A DNA stretch of 64,000 nucleotides from Ruminococcus flavefaciens 007c (GTDB taxonomy: Bacteria; Bacillota; Clostridia; Oscillospirales; Ruminococcaceae), in NCBI RefSeq assembly GCF_000571935.1, contig NZ_ATAX01000023.1, positions 1 through 64,000 on the forward strand, given 5' to 3'. A program made the position numbers and the translations under genes. This document shows, piece by piece, positions 17,572 to 27,614 of the stretch. Each line of letters begins with the position of its first letter. Position 1 is the first letter of the stretch. The notes below the pieces were generated by a model. It worked only from the letters and a program-made list of their open reading frames with translations. It did not search any database and was not told the origin of the DNA.

Positions 17572-19245
17572 ATGTTATCTGATATTGAAATCGCTCAGAG
17601 CGCTGAAATGAAGCGTATCACCGAGATCGCAGCTGATCTTGGCATAGATGAGCAGGACATCGAACCCTACGGACATTATAAGGCTAAGATGTCGGAGGCT
17701 CTTTATTCCAAGCTTGCCGATAAAGAGGACGGAAAACTCATACTTGTTACCGCTATAAATCCTACTCCTGCGGGCGAAGGAAAGACTACCATAAGCGTCG
17801 GCCTTTCAGATGCACTGCGCAGGATCGGCAAAAAGTCCGTTCTCGCACTGAGAGAACCTTCTCTGGGCCCTGTATTCGGTATGAAGGGCGGAGCAGCCGG
17901 CGGCGGATATGCTCAGGTAGTTCCTATGGAGGATATCAACCTCCACTTTACAGGTGATATGCACGCTATCACAGCTGCAAATAATCTTCTCTGTGCAATG
18001 ATCGACAATCATCTCCAGCAGGGGAATGAGCTCAGAATTGACCAGCGCAGGATAATGTTCAAGCGCTGTATGGATATGAATGACCGTGCTCTCAGAAATA
18101 TTCTCATCGGACTGGGCGGCAGAGCAAACGGTATCCCCCGTGAGGACGGATTCAATATCACAGTTGCTTCCGAGGTAATGGCTATACTTTGCCTTGCTTC
18201 CGATGTGGCAGACCTCAAGGAGAGGCTTGGCAATATCCTTGTGGCATATAATCTCAGCGGAGAGCCTGTATACGCAAAGGATCTCGGCTGCACAGGAGCT
18301 ATGACAGCTCTTCTGAAAGATGCTCTCAAGCCTAATCTGGTACAGACCTTAGAGAATACTCCCGCGTTTATACACGGCGGACCTTTCGCAAATATAGCTC
18401 ATGGCTGCAACTCACTGAGAGCTACAAAGCTTGCTCTTAAACTGGGCGATTATGTTGTTACGGAGGCTGGCTTCGGTTCAGATCTTGGCGCTGAGAAGTT
18501 CCTTGACATAAAGTGCCGTATAGCAGGACTTGCTCCTGCCTGTGTAGTTCTTGTAGCTACCATAAAGGCTCTCAAGTACAACGGCGGTGTTCAGAAGCAG
18601 GACCTTGCAAAGGAGAATATGTGGGCACTTGAAAAGGGTATCGAGAACCTGAGGACTCACATCGAGAATATGCACAAGTTCCATGTGCCTGTAGTAGTTG
18701 CTATCAACAGGTTTGCAACAGATACAGACGAAGAAGTAAAGTTTGTACAGAATTTCTGTTCGGATATGGGCGTTGAAGTGTCCATGTGCGAGGTATTTGC
18801 AAAGGGCGGCGAAGGCGGAAAGGATCTTGCAGAGAAGGTATGCGAGACCATAGACCTGGTGAGCGGAACCGAATTCAAGCCTATTTATGATACTCATATG
18901 ACCATCAAGGACAAGGTCGACAAGATCGCTAAGGAGATATACCGCGCTGAGGGCGTTACCTTTACAGCTCAGGCAGAGAAGGCTATCAAGGAGATCGAGA
19001 GCATCGGATTCTGGGATCTTCCAATATGTGTAGCAAAAACACAGTATTCTCTCTCAGATAATCCCAATCTTCTCGGAAAGCCCAAGAATTTCAAGATAAC
19101 AGTCCGTGACGCGCGTCTTTCATCCGGTGCAGGCTTTGTTGTAATATATACAGGTGATATACTCACAATGCCCGGACTTCCCAAGGCACCTGCCGCACTC
19201 AATATCGACTGCGATAAGGACGGAAATATCTCCGGACTCTTCTGA
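17572..19245 (+). CDS. fhs: Formate-tetrahydrofolate ligase
   Basis: 557 residues, a full-length family member. It makes 10-formyl-tetrahydrofolate from formate, THF and ATP, supplying one-carbon units for purines and, in acetogens and relatives, the Wood-Ljungdahl methyl branch. The ATP-binding loop [10 protein letters not shown] is near residue 66, followed by the conserved [13 protein letters not shown] and the C-terminal [23 protein letters not shown] lies 8 bases before the ATG. It is monocistronic or leads into the tsaE gene 14 bases downstream. No THF riboswitch fits in the short leader. Confidence 0.97.
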   Translation: MLSDIEIAQSAEMKRITEIAADLGIDEQDIEPYGHYKAKMSEALYSKLADKEDGKLILVTAINPTPAGEGKTTISVGLSDALRRIGKKSVLALREPSLGPVFGMKGGAAGGGYAQVVPMEDINLHFTGDMHAITAANNLLCAMIDNHLQQGNELRIDQRRIMFKRCMDMNDRALRNILIGLGGRANGIPREDGFNITVASEVMAILCLASDVADLKERLGNILVAYNLSGEPVYAKDLGCTGAMTALLKDALKPNLVQTLENTPAFIHGGPFANIAHGCNSLRATKLALKLGDYVVTEAGFGSDLGAEKFLDIKCRIAGLAPACVVLVATIKALKYNGGVQKQDLAKENMWALEKGIENLRTHIENMHKFHVPVVVAINRFATDTDEEVKFVQNFCSDMGVEVSMCEVFAKGGEGGKDLAEKVCETIDLVSGTEFKPIYDTHMTIKDKVDKIAKEIYRAEGVTFTAQAEKAIKEIESIGFWDLPICVAKTQYSLSDNPNLLGKPKNFKITVRDARLSSGAGFVVIYTGDILTMPGLPKAPAALNIDCDKDGNISGLF

Positions 19246-19259
19246 TAGGACTGACTTTT

Positions 19260-19700
19260 ATGAAGATTGTAACTCATTCTCCTCAGGAAACTGTCAAAGC
19301 TGCTGAAAAGCTGGGCAGTCTGCTCAAAGCAGGAGATATGATAGCCTATAAAGGCGGACTCGGTGCAGGAAAGACTACTTTCACAAGAGGGCTCGCCATT
19401 GGAATGGGACTGGGGGACAGTGTTACTTCTCCCACATTTGCCCTTGTCAACGAGTACAGGGGCAAAAGCATGACGCTCTATCATTTTGATATGTACCGCA
19501 TCAGCTCAGAGGAGGATCTTGAGTCTACAGGATTTTATGATTATCCCTTTGAAGACAATGTGGCAGCTGTGGAATGGTCGGAGAACATCGCGGAGTTCCT
19601 GCCGAAGGATACTATTTATATAACCATTAACAGTATCGGTGAAAACGACAGGGAAATTATTATCGAGGACGGTGGAAGATTTGCTGCTGCTTGGGATTGA
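19260..19700 (+). CDS. tsaE: tRNA t6A-synthesis ATPase TsaE
   Basis: 146 residues. The P-loop GGLGAGKTTFTRG near residues 36-48 and the TSPTFALVNEY motif are diagnostic. TsaE works with TsaB and TsaD to place threonylcarbamoyl on A37 of ANN-decoding tRNAs. It overlaps the tsaB gene, so the two are coupled. tsaD is not nearby. A methyltransferase-like dehydratase acting on the product (TcdA) is encoded at 45049. Confidence 0.95.
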   Translation: MKIVTHSPQETVKAAEKLGSLLKAGDMIAYKGGLGAGKTTFTRGLAIGMGLGDSVTSPTFALVNEYRGKSMTLYHFDMYRISSEEDLESTGFYDYPFEDNVAAVEWSENIAEFLPKDTIYITINSIGENDREIIIEDGGRFAAAWD

Positions 19701-20370
19701 CACATCGGGAAAGAATGCTTCCGCAGCACTTTTTGATTCGGAAAGTGAGCTGTTTTTAGCTCAGAGTACGGTATATACGCAGAAAACACATTCTCAGGTC
19801 ATAATGCCCATGGTAAAGGACGTAATGGCTCAGGCAGGTAAGGAGCTCTCAGACCTCGGCGGCATAGCCGTTGCAAACGGTCCGGGATCATATACGGGAC
19901 TTCGTATCGGAGTTGCCGCAGTAAAAGCGCTCAGCTTCGGGCTCGGCGTGAAATGCTGCGGAGTATCGACACTTCTTGGGCTTGCCTGCAACAACCTTGC
20001 CTACAAGGGCAATATATGTGCCATAATGAAGGCAAGAGGCGAGCTTGTATATACCTGTACCTATAAGAGCGACGGATTCTGCGTGGAGCAGATAGGTGAG
20101 GAGCGTATAATCTCCCGTGATGAGCTTGCAGAGGATCTTGCCCTCAACATAGGCGGAGCAATGCTCTGCGGTGACGGCGCGGCTGATTTCTATAACAGCT
20201 ACAGCTCTCCATCATTTGTCATAGCACCGCCCCAGGGAAGGCTTCAGACAGCTATGGGAGTATGCCTGGCAGGTGTTTCACGAAAGCTTATCGAGCCCGA
20301 GGCTCTGGAGGTCTCCTACCTTCAGAAGGTGAAGGCTGAAAAGGACTTAGAGGAAAAAATCAATAAATGA
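19681..20370 (+). CDS. tsaB: tRNA t6A-synthesis protein TsaB
   Basis: About 229 residues if the TTG at 19681 is the start, giving MLLLGIDTSGKNAS, which matches the family's usual beginning. A GTG at 19672 is the alternative and would add three residues. Either way it overlaps the end of tsaE. The actin-fold signature VANGPGSYTGLRIG is present near residue 65. TsaB is the non-catalytic partner that dimerises with TsaD. Identity is secure; the exact start is not. Confidence 0.93.
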   Translation: MLLLGIDTSGKNASAALFDSESELFLAQSTVYTQKTHSQVIMPMVKDVMAQAGKELSDLGGIAVANGPGSYTGLRIGVAAVKALSFGLGVKCCGVSTLLGLACNNLAYKGNICAIMKARGELVYTCTYKSDGFCVEQIGEERIISRDELAEDLALNIGGAMLCGDGAADFYNSYSSPSFVIAPPQGRLQTAMGVCLAGVSRKLIEPEALEVSYLQKVKAEKDLEEKINK

Positions 20371-20398
20371 TACTTTTTTACAGATCGGAGATGTTATT

Positions 20399-20836
20399 AT
20401 GATCGCAATTGGCTGTGACCACGCAGGAGTGGAAATGAAAAAGGCAATAATCGCTGCACTGTCAGTACAGGGTTATGAGTTCATGGAAATGGGCTCCGAG
20501 GGCGAGCCCTGCGACTATCCTGATGTAGCTGAAAAGCTATGCCATGAGATCCTTGCAGGCCACTGCGATAAGGGTATCCTTATCTGCGGTACAGGTATAG
20601 GTATGTCGATAGCTGCAAACAAGATAAAGGGCATAAGGGCTGCACTCTGCGCAGACTCATTCTCGACACGTTTTACACGTATGCACAATGATACAAATGT
20701 AATGTGCATGGGTGCAAGAACTCTCGGCTGCGGACTTGCCTGTGAGCTTGCAGAGATATTCCTTACCACAGAATTTGAGGGCGGACGTCATCAGAGACGT
20801 ATCGACCTTATTACAGCAATAGAAAACAATCAGTGA
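20399..20836 (+). CDS. rpiB: Ribose-5-phosphate isomerase B
   Basis: 145 residues, ATG 8 bases after CGGAG. RpiB interconverts ribose-5-phosphate and ribulose-5-phosphate in the pentose phosphate pathway. The motifs [10 protein letters not shown], the active-site [14 protein letters not shown] and [11 protein letters not shown] are all present. It is encoded in the tsaE-tsaB-rpiB-upp run and fits with pentose (xylose) metabolism encoded upstream. Confidence 0.96.
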   Translation: MIAIGCDHAGVEMKKAIIAALSVQGYEFMEMGSEGEPCDYPDVAEKLCHEILAGHCDKGILICGTGIGMSIAANKIKGIRAALCADSFSTRFTRMHNDTNVMCMGARTLGCGLACELAEIFLTTEFEGGRHQRRIDLITAIENNQ

Positions 20837-20852
20837 AGGGAGCATTATAACT

Positions 20853-21482
20853 ATGGCTGAATTACACATTATAGATCATCCTCTTGTACAGCACAAGATC
20901 TCACTTCTCAGAGACAAGAATACAGGTACAAAGGAATTCCGTGAGCTTGTATCCGAGATAGCAATGTTTATATGCTATGAGGCAACAAGAGATCTTCCCC
21001 TGAAGGAGATCGAGCTTGAAACACCTCTTGCAGTTGCAAAAACAAAGATTATCTCAGGCAGAAAGCTTGCATTCATACCGATCCTCCGTGCAGGCCTCGG
21101 TATGATAGAGGGTGTTACGACTCTTGTTCCTGCTGCAAAGATAGGACATATCGGACTTTTCCGCGATCCTGTTACCAAGGAGCCTGTAAAGTACTACGCA
21201 AAGATGCCTGATGACATCAGTGAGCGTGACGCTATCATCGTTGATCCTATGCTTGCTACGGGAAATTCCGCAGTAGCTGCCATAACAGAGCTCAAGGAGC
21301 TGGGGGCAAAGCACATTAAGTTCATGTGTATCATATGCTCGCCAGAGGGTGTTGAAGCTGTTCAGAAGGCTCATCCCGATGTAGAGATCTACGCAGGCGT
21401 TATGGACGAGAAGCTCAATGAGGACAAGTACATCGTTCCCGGTGTAGGCGATGCAGGAGACCGTATTTTCGGTACAAAGTGA
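20853..21482 (+). CDS. upp: Uracil phosphoribosyltransferase
   Basis: 209 residues, normal length. It converts uracil and PRPP to UMP (pyrimidine salvage). The PRPP-binding loop [12 protein letters not shown] and the C-terminal [15 protein letters not shown] are characteristic. It is the last gene of the run, 16 bases after rpiB, with GGGAG upstream, and is followed by two hairpins. Confidence 0.97.
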   Translation: MAELHIIDHPLVQHKISLLRDKNTGTKEFRELVSEIAMFICYEATRDLPLKEIELETPLAVAKTKIISGRKLAFIPILRAGLGMIEGVTTLVPAAKIGHIGLFRDPVTKEPVKYYAKMPDDISERDAIIVDPMLATGNSAVAAITELKELGAKHIKFMCIICSPEGVEAVQKAHPDVEIYAGVMDEKLNEDKYIVPGVGDAGDRIFGTK

Positions 21483-21520
21483 TCGTTGTGATGTGCTTTC
21501 ATAATAAGTGCAAAAGTGAA

Positions 21521-21563
21521 TGAAATTCAATGGAAAAACATTGAATTTCAAAAAAATTTTTTA
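21521..21563 (+). terminator. Hairpin after upp
   Basis: TGAAATTCAATG pairs with CATTGAATTTCA over a 6-base loop and is followed by A6T6: a plausible first terminator. Confidence 0.6.
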
Positions 21564-21581
21564 ATCTTTGTATATATGCAC

Positions 21582-21614
21582 AAAAAAGCAGCTGCAATTG
21601 CAGCTGCTTTTTTT
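21582..21614. terminator. Bidirectional terminator between upp and oxidoreductase gene
   Basis: AGCAGCTGCAA pairs perfectly with its complement and is flanked by an A6 run on the left and a T7 run on the right, so it works for both converging genes. Confidence 0.85.
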
Positions 21615-22593
21615 ACTCGTTGGGAAACTTCATGTCCCACTGTGCGCGGCACTCGTCCATGAGCTTCATAACAGCAATGGTATCACTGTGCGGTACGAGA
21701 GGACTTTCCGTAAGACCTGCCTCCAGACAGCGGTGTACCTCCTCCACTTCGTACTCATAGCCGTTTATTTCGTCCTTGAATACGTATTTTTCCATTTCCT
21801 TGCCCGCACTGTCATAAAGGACGCCTTCATCTGTGCAGTGGAACCAGTTACCGAGAGTGATAAAACCCTTTGAACCGGATATTATGGCATTATTGCGGAG
21901 CTGAATCTCAAAACCGTTGTCCATCGACGCAAAAGCGCCGTTACTGTACCTGAAAATGATTGAATTGCTCATATCAATACCATTCATCATATGTGCTGAG
22001 CTTATTATCTCATCAGGCATACCGAGCAAGTCATGGGTGAGGGTAATGGGATAAATACCGAGATCGAGCAGGCATCCGCCTCCGCAGTCGGCGCGGAACA
22101 GCCTGTCTTTTTCATCATAGGGGATAAAGTTGCTGAAATCAGCTTTTATGTACTCTATATCGCCTATAAGTCCCGAATTGATCCACTCTTTCATTCTGCG
22201 GTATACGGGACGGCATTTCATCCACATGGCTTCCATGAAGAACAGCCCTTTTTCCTTTGCAAAGGCAAGGAGCTTCTCTGTCTGAGCTGAATTTAGGGTC
22301 AGTGACTTTTCGCAGAGCACGTTTTTACCCTTTTCAAGACAAAGCATGGCGTCCTCAAAATGTGAAGCCATGGGGGTAGCTATATATACTATCTCCGCAT
22401 CGCTTTTTTCAGCGAAGTCCTTATAGCTGCCGTAATGATCCTTAAAGCCGAATTCCTCAGCGAATTTTATTGCCTTTTCGTCTGTCCTTGAAGCTACAGC
22501 GCAGAGCTCTGCTTTTTCACAGTGTCTGAGTGCAACGGCGAAGGTATTTGCTATCTTGCCCGTACCTATGATGCCCCATTTGTATTTTCTCAT
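21613..22593 (-). CDS. Gfo/Idh/MocA-family NAD(P)-dependent oxidoreductase
   Basis: 326 residues. The N-terminal Rossmann domain carries GIIGTGKIANTFA at residues 8-20, and the EKSLTLN block is near residue 96. The C-terminal domain has the family's substrate-binding beta-sheet. Members oxidise or reduce sugars, inositol or related polyols such as trans-dihydrodiols or xylose. The ATG at 22593 has AAGGAG at good spacing. The substrate is not readable from sequence. Confidence 0.9.
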   Translation of the reverse strand: MRKYKWGIIGTGKIANTFAVALRHCEKAELCAVASRTDEKAIKFAEEFGFKDHYGSYKDFAEKSDAEIVYIATPMASHFEDAMLCLEKGKNVLCEKSLTLNSAQTEKLLAFAKEKGLFFMEAMWMKCRPVYRRMKEWINSGLIGDIEYIKADFSNFIPYDEKDRLFRADCGGGCLLDLGIYPITLTHDLLGMPDEIISSAHMMNGIDMSNSIIFRYSNGAFASMDNGFEIQLRNNAIISGSKGFITLGNWFHCTDEGVLYDSAGKEMEKYVFKDEINGYEYEVEEVHRCLEAGLTESPLVPHSDTIAVMKLMDECRAQWDMKFPNE

Positions 22594-22607
22594 GATAATG
22601 CTCCTTT

Positions 22608-23081
22608 TTAATTCTGTGACTGGTCGATAACGCAGTCAATTGCGATAATAACTGCAAGCGCCATTACTGTATCCTGTTGGTATGCTATGTCTATTTCAAA
22701 ACTGTCTCCCCACGTCATCCAGTGCTTGTGAATGGACGCTATGTACTGTCCGCCGCAGGTTATCCTGTAATCGTGAGCGAAGAAGTCACCGTCGATTTTC
22801 CAGTTAAGTCCCTCAATGTGGTAGTTGTGCTTGAATAAAGTGAACTCTCTGACTACATCAGCAATGTACTGACCGTTGATGTATACCGAGAATCTTGGCA
22901 TAAAGTGCATGAGGCGCTGCTGTACAAATCCGACTTCGTTGTTCATATTGTCGTAGATATGCATTCTTCTTCCAAAGGATAGTAGTTCTTTCTCGGCAGT
23001 GAACATAATGTTCCCGAATTCGTCGAATATATTAGCACTCTGAGTGAATGAAAGAACCTTTTGTTTGAAATACAGTTTCAT
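22608..23081 (-). CDS. LURP-one-related (Tubby-like) protein
   Basis: 157 residues; GGAGG precedes the ATG. The sequence starts MKLYFKQKVLSF and has repeated beta-hairpins (FDEFGNIMFTAEKELLSFG, DNMNNEVGFVQQ), as in the LURP-one-related/DUF567 family, whose fold is a Tubby-like barrel with a C-terminal hydrophobic helix. Bacterial members have no settled function; membrane or phosphoinositide binding is only suggested by fold. It is the upstream neighbour of the oxidoreductase, 14 bases away, and probably co-transcribed. Confidence 0.8.
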   Translation of the reverse strand: MKLYFKQKVLSFTQSANIFDEFGNIMFTAEKELLSFGRRMHIYDNMNNEVGFVQQRLMHFMPRFSVYINGQYIADVVREFTLFKHNYHIEGLNWKIDGDFFAHDYRITCGGQYIASIHKHWMTWGDSFEIDIAYQQDTVMALAVIIAIDCVIDQSQN

Positions 23082-23137
23082 ATAATATCCTCCATATCAT
23101 TATATACGTTGATATCCGTTACCCCTCGGATATAAGG

Positions 23138-23947
23138 TCATCTTCCGAGCTGCCAGAAGGCAACTGCGCTTGCAGCTGCAACGTTCAGAGAATCCACCCC
23201 GTGAGTCATGGGGATTTTCACAGTATAGTCGCAGTCTGCAATGGTTTTGTCGGCAAGTCCCTCGCCCTCGGTACCGAGGACTATTGCCAGTTTGTCAATG
23301 CTCCTGAGCTCGGGAGCGTCTATGCTCAAAGAGTTGTCGCTGAGCGCCATAGCAGCCGTGGTGAACCCCATATCACCAAGCTGCTGCGGGTAGTCGGCAT
23401 CGCTGCCGAGGTATGTCCACGGTATCTGGAAGACAGTCCCCATACTCACACGGGAAGAACGCCTGTACAGCGGATCGCAGCAGGAAGGTGTGAGCAGGAC
23501 AGCGTCCATATTAAGAGCGGCTGCTGAGCGGAAAATAGCTCCTATATTTGTGGGATTGACTACATTTTCAAGAACTGCTATACGCCGGGCATTTCTGCAC
23601 AACTCATATATATTGGCAGGATGTCTGCGTTTGAAAGCACAGAGAGCTCCGCGTATGAGCTTGAAGCCCGTCACCGCGGTTATCTCGTCGAAATCCGCAA
23701 TATATACGCGAACCTCGCCGCATCGCGTGATAATATCCTTCATCTGCCCGTAGACGTCCTTTTTTTCCATAAGGAGAGCGTACGGCTCATATCCTGCATT
23801 GAGAGCGCGCTCGATGACCTTGGGACTTTCCGCTATGAACAGTCCGAGGTCTGGCTCGAAATAGTGAAGGAGCTGCGGCTCGGACAGCAGAGCGAATATT
23901 TGCAGTACATCGGTATTGTTTTTGTTTATCTCGATTATTTTTGACAT
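23138..23947 (-). CDS. TrmH/SpoU-family RNA 2'-O-methyltransferase
   Basis: 269 residues. The C-terminal SPOUT knot domain is clear: NPTNIGAIFRSAAAL, LGTEGEGL and IPMTHGVDSLNVAAASAVAFW. The N-terminal ~100 residues are the substrate-binding extension. It would use AdoMet to methylate a ribose in rRNA or tRNA; the target nucleotide is not determined. AAAGGC before the ATG is a moderate ribosome site. Confidence 0.9.
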   Translation of the reverse strand: MSKIIEINKNNTDVLQIFALLSEPQLLHYFEPDLGLFIAESPKVIERALNAGYEPYALLMEKKDVYGQMKDIITRCGEVRVYIADFDEITAVTGFKLIRGALCAFKRRHPANIYELCRNARRIAVLENVVNPTNIGAIFRSAAALNMDAVLLTPSCCDPLYRRSSRVSMGTVFQIPWTYLGSDADYPQQLGDMGFTTAAMALSDNSLSIDAPELRSIDKLAIVLGTEGEGLADKTIADCDYTVKIPMTHGVDSLNVAAASAVAFWQLGR

Positions 23948-24020
23948 AGTTTGCCTTTCTGTATGTAGGTGACGGTGTTCCGAAAGCTGATAGTTATGAA
24001 CTACTGTGGTAAATCATTAT

Positions 24021-24527
24021 TTACCAAATACAAGCCGTATCGATAAATTCGTCCGTCATTATTCGTTCTAAAGATTTTTCAAAAGATGTTCCGAAGCAAA
24101 TTACATTTCCTTCATGTGCTGCAATTAATTCTGTATTCATACCGAGAAAATACTCGTCTTCAAAGTTTTTTGTATAGCCAATAGGAACTATCAGTTTCAT
24201 TCCAAAATATTTCCCGATATCATTTACATACTCTATGGATTCTTTGATGTCGGAATCAGAATAATCCGGAGTAATAAAATGATTAGGATTTATGGTGATT
24301 ATCTCGTCTGTGTTATCGGCATATTTTGTAAGTCTGACTTGATATCTGTAGCAAGGTATCTTTAAGGTTAATTCTCCAAAAGAAGATAAGAAACTTATAA
24401 TTTCATCTGATACTTTAAATCTATATTTTTGATACCATTTTATATAATGCGAGATATCAATTGCACGATTTTCATGCCAGCCACTTTCTATTAAAACTTG
24501 TTTTATATACTGATTCTCTATTATCAT
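24021..24527 (-). CDS. SUKH-3-type immunity-like protein
   Basis: 168 residues from the ATG at 24527; a GTG four codons earlier overlaps the GTGAGG ribosome site and is less likely. An early LIESGWHENRAIDISHYIKWYQ, then SFGELTL and later ISIGYTKNF-like and LGMN segments resemble the SUKH-3 family of contact-toxin immunity proteins. No polymorphic toxin or secretion gene lies nearby, so this is an orphan immunity gene. It is more AT-rich than its neighbours, suggesting transfer. The family call is from memory of the pattern. Confidence 0.65.
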   Translation of the reverse strand: MIIENQYIKQVLIESGWHENRAIDISHYIKWYQKYRFKVSDEIISFLSSFGELTLKIPCYRYQVRLTKYADNTDEIITINPNHFITPDYSDSDIKESIEYVNDIGKYFGMKLIVPIGYTKNFEDEYFLGMNTELIAAHEGNVICFGTSFEKSLERIMTDEFIDTACIW

Positions 24528-24695
24528 ATTGAGCCTCACTCTATATGTAAATCCCGATTTATCTTATTTATCTTGTCAAGCCAATAGCGCAAAAAGCTAA
24601 CGGCTTAAAACAATTATACCAGTTTCCCCTCATTTCGTCAATATCAGCAGCCATAACTCTTTTTATCTTTTGGTATGGTCTTTTTTGAAGTTTTG

Positions 24696-24704
24696 TGTTA
24701 TAAT
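24696..24704 (+). promoter_or_regulatory. Extended -10 element of ligA promoter
   Basis: TGTTATAAT (TGnTATAAT form) lies 30 bases before the ligA start. A clear -35 at 17 bases is missing. Confidence 0.55.
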
Positions 24705-24733
24705 AGTATTACTATTATTAAGGAGTTTTCACT

Positions 24734-26689
24734 ATGGCAAATAATGATATAAACAGAATGAAGGAGCTCAATGAGCTGCTGGCAAAGGCTTCTGACGCCT
24801 ACTATAACACAGGCGTGGAGATAATGTCTGATAAGCAGTACGATCAGCTCTACGACGAGCTTGAAGCTCTTGAAAAAAAGACGGGGGTTATCCTCAGCGG
24901 CAGCCGCACTCAGCAGGTGGGCTACGAGGTATCTTCGGGACTTCAGAAGATACGTCATACTACAAAAATGCTTTCCCTTGACAAGACCAAGAGCGTTGAC
25001 GAACTGAAAAGCTGGCTGGGAGAGCATGAAGGCTTTCTCAGCTGGAAACTGGACGGACTTACGCTCGTACTGACCTATGACGGCGGAACTCTCACACAGG
25101 CTGTTACCCGCGGAAACGGCGAGATAGGCGAGGACATAACAGCAAATGCCCGTCATATCATCGGCATACCTGCACGTATCCCCTTTACGGGACATCTTGT
25201 TGTCCGCGGAGAGTCGCTTATGAAGTACAAGGACTTTGAGCGCGTGAATGAGGAGATAGAGGACGGCTCAAAGTACAAGAATCCCCGAAATCTCTGTGTG
25301 GGAACAGTTCGTAACCTTGATTCCAGAGTTACAGCCGAAAGAAATATCAATTTCTTTGCTTTTAACCTTGTTTCCGCTGATGGCTTCGAGGAGAATTCCT
25401 TCTCTGCCCGTCTCGGATGGCTTGAACAGCAGGGATTTCAGCGCGTATACGGCGTTAAGGTCACAGCAGACGGAATTGAAAAGGCAGTAGCTGATTTTGA
25501 AAAGGCTGTTTCGGAGAACGAGTTCCCGTCGGACGGACTTGTGCTCATGCTGGATGATGTTGCTTACGGTCTCAGTCTCGGTGAGACATCTCACGCCCCG
25601 AGAAACGGCATAGCCTTCAAGTGGCGTGACGAAACTGCCGACACTGTTCTCCGTGAGGTGGAATGGTCGGCCAGCCGCACTGGTCTTCTCAATCCCGTGG
25701 CAATATTCGATCCTGTTGAACTGGAAGGAACTACGGTAACACGCGCTTCCGTGCATAATCTCAGCATTGTGAAGCAGCTCCGTCTCGGCATAGGCGACAC
25801 CCTTACCATTTTCAAGGCGAATATGATAATCCCTCAGGTCCTGGAAAATAAGACCGCCTCCGCAAGCCTTGAGATCCCCTCGGTCTGTCCTGTATGCGGT
25901 GCTTCCACGGAGGTACGCACATCCGACGAGGACGTGGAGACTCTGGTATGTCCCAATAAGGACTGTGCAGCAAAGCATATAGGCAAATTCGAGCATTTTG
26001 TGCAGCGTGACGCCATGAATATCGTGGGTATGTCAACAGCTACCATAGAAACTCTCGTTTCCGAGGGCTTTGTACGTGAATTCCGCGATTTTTACCACCT
26101 TGACGATCATAAGTTCAGGATAGTCGTCCTTGAAGGCTTCGGTGAGAAGTCATATCAGAAGCTTGCAGACGCTGTTGAAGCTTCACGAAAAACCGAGCTG
26201 AGCAGAGTTCTTTATGCTATGGGAATACCGAATATAGGCAGACAGGCCTCACGTCTCATATGCGGAATGTATCCTACTGCCGATGAGCTTGAAAAGCTTA
26301 TGGTCACGGAGCTCACTGCAATAGACGGTATAGGTGAGGTACTTGCCGGTGACTATGTGAAGTTCTTCGCAGATGAGAAGCATCTCACAGAATTCCGTAA
26401 TCTCCTCGCGGAGCTGGAGATCGAAGAAGCTGTCGCAGTAAACACAGAGTCAGCCATAGCGGGCAAAACCTTTGTTATCACAGGTTCTGTGCATATCTGG
26501 AAGAACCGCAACGAGCTGAAGGCATTTATCGAGCAGAACGGCGGCAAGGCGGCAGGTTCTGTGTCCTCAAAGACGGATTATCTTATCAATAACGACAATA
26601 CCTCAAATTCTGCCAAGAACAAGACTGCAAAAGAGCTGGGCGTGCCCATAATCACAGAGGAAGAGTTCCGTGAGCTTGCAAATGCGTAA
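24734..26689 (+). CDS. ligA: NAD-dependent DNA ligase
   Basis: 651 residues. It seals nicks in DNA using NAD+. The nucleotidyltransferase domain has the active Lys105 in SWKLDGL and TRGNGEIGEDIT. Next comes an OB domain (around 320-390), a four-Cys zinc site (CPVCG... CPNKDC), helix-hairpin-helix repeats (FGEKSYQKL, GIPNIGRQASR, IDGIGEVLA) and a C-terminal BRCT domain (about 575-651). AAGGAG is 8 bases before the ATG. A terminator follows. It is complete and ordinary. Confidence 0.97.
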   Translation: MANNDINRMKELNELLAKASDAYYNTGVEIMSDKQYDQLYDELEALEKKTGVILSGSRTQQVGYEVSSGLQKIRHTTKMLSLDKTKSVDELKSWLGEHEGFLSWKLDGLTLVLTYDGGTLTQAVTRGNGEIGEDITANARHIIGIPARIPFTGHLVVRGESLMKYKDFERVNEEIEDGSKYKNPRNLCVGTVRNLDSRVTAERNINFFAFNLVSADGFEENSFSARLGWLEQQGFQRVYGVKVTADGIEKAVADFEKAVSENEFPSDGLVLMLDDVAYGLSLGETSHAPRNGIAFKWRDETADTVLREVEWSASRTGLLNPVAIFDPVELEGTTVTRASVHNLSIVKQLRLGIGDTLTIFKANMIIPQVLENKTASASLEIPSVCPVCGASTEVRTSDEDVETLVCPNKDCAAKHIGKFEHFVQRDAMNIVGMSTATIETLVSEGFVREFRDFYHLDDHKFRIVVLEGFGEKSYQKLADAVEASRKTELSRVLYAMGIPNIGRQASRLICGMYPTADELEKLMVTELTAIDGIGEVLAGDYVKFFADEKHLTEFRNLLAELEIEEAVAVNTESAIAGKTFVITGSVHIWKNRNELKAFIEQNGGKAAGSVSSKTDYLINNDNTSNSAKNKTAKELGVPIITEEEFRELANA

Positions 26690-26724
26690 GCCGGTATCGG
26701 CGTAGTTGACAGAAATATAAAGAA

Positions 26725-26757
26725 AAAGCGGACAGTTCAGCTGTCCGCTTTGTTTTT
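26725..26757. terminator. Bidirectional terminator between ligA and CpXC gene
   Basis: AAAGCGGACAG pairs with CTGTCCGCTTT across 5 bases and is followed by a T-rich tract; A-rich on the other side. Confidence 0.85.
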
Positions 26758-27406
26758 ACAGGTTTTTGTTGAGTATACTCATAGCCCATTCGGTATCAAT
26801 GATAAACTCATCTGCGATAACAAGGTCTTTCATAAAGGTCTTGGCTACCTGATCGTATGAGTTCTGGACGAATTCGCTCTCGCCCCATCTGTCATTGTCG
26901 AAGATGACCGCAAAGCAGTATTTTCCTTCGCCGTTTACATTAAAGAATATATCCTTCACCTTCAGGTCGGGATTCCTGTCCTGAAGGTCGGCGATAATGA
27001 AGAGCTTCATGAGTTCGATTATCTTGTCGTCCAGGTCGTGGTCAAGGATAAGGAGCTTCTCGCGGAGCTTGTTCATATCCGTAACAATACGTTTTGTGTA
27101 GCCTATGGAGAAGTCGTAGCCGCTGTCGTTATTGCTGTTCAGGTCTTTCATATAACCTATGGCAGATGTGGGATCTCCGGGGACATAAGCAAGTACATAT
27201 TTCTTATCGACCTCATGGTATATAGTCGGGTAGAAGATGAGAGACTTGTTGTCGCAGCCGGGACAGTACCAACTGAAAGCGTCGCCATTTCTTATCTGTT
27301 CAGCCATCTGAGGATCCTGAGAGGTGTCGATCAGCTCCCATACGAGCATATCCGAAACTTTTCCGCACTTGGGACATTTTATCTTTTCAATATGATTTTT
27401 TGACAT
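26756..27406 (-). CDS. CpXC-domain protein
   Basis: 216 residues; the second ATG (27406) is chosen because AGAGGAA is 8 bases upstream, while the first ATG (27412) is too close to it. The N-terminus has a zinc-ribbon-like pair, IKCPKCGKVS and WYCPGCDNKS, then acidic mixed alpha/beta sequence. This is the CpXC domain, found in Firmicute proteins of unknown function, presumed zinc-binding. No membrane segment. It is alone on its strand. Confidence 0.75.
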   Translation of the reverse strand: MSKNHIEKIKCPKCGKVSDMLVWELIDTSQDPQMAEQIRNGDAFSWYCPGCDNKSLIFYPTIYHEVDKKYVLAYVPGDPTSAIGYMKDLNSNNDSGYDFSIGYTKRIVTDMNKLREKLLILDHDLDDKIIELMKLFIIADLQDRNPDLKVKDIFFNVNGEGKYCFAVIFDNDRWGESEFVQNSYDQVAKTFMKDLVIADEFIIDTEWAMSILNKNL

Positions 27407-27614
27407 AGTCATTTCCTCTTTTCTTTATGTTAAAAAGGTGCCTGTCATGCAACAGGGACTTGTTTTTCGTTCATTGCACGTTAAGGAGATTATACCATAA
27501 TACGCAGATAATGTCAATATTCAAGATAATACCGGAGGGCAGACAGCTTATGACATATTCTGCGGGGAGGCTGCATTATAATTATAATACAGACAGCAAT
27601 TCGGGAGGTGGCTC

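Noticed and set aside
25268-25996. Long minus-strand ORF opposite ligA (242 codons)
   Set aside because: Lies wholly inside ligA, with no ribosome site and no recognisable protein pattern.
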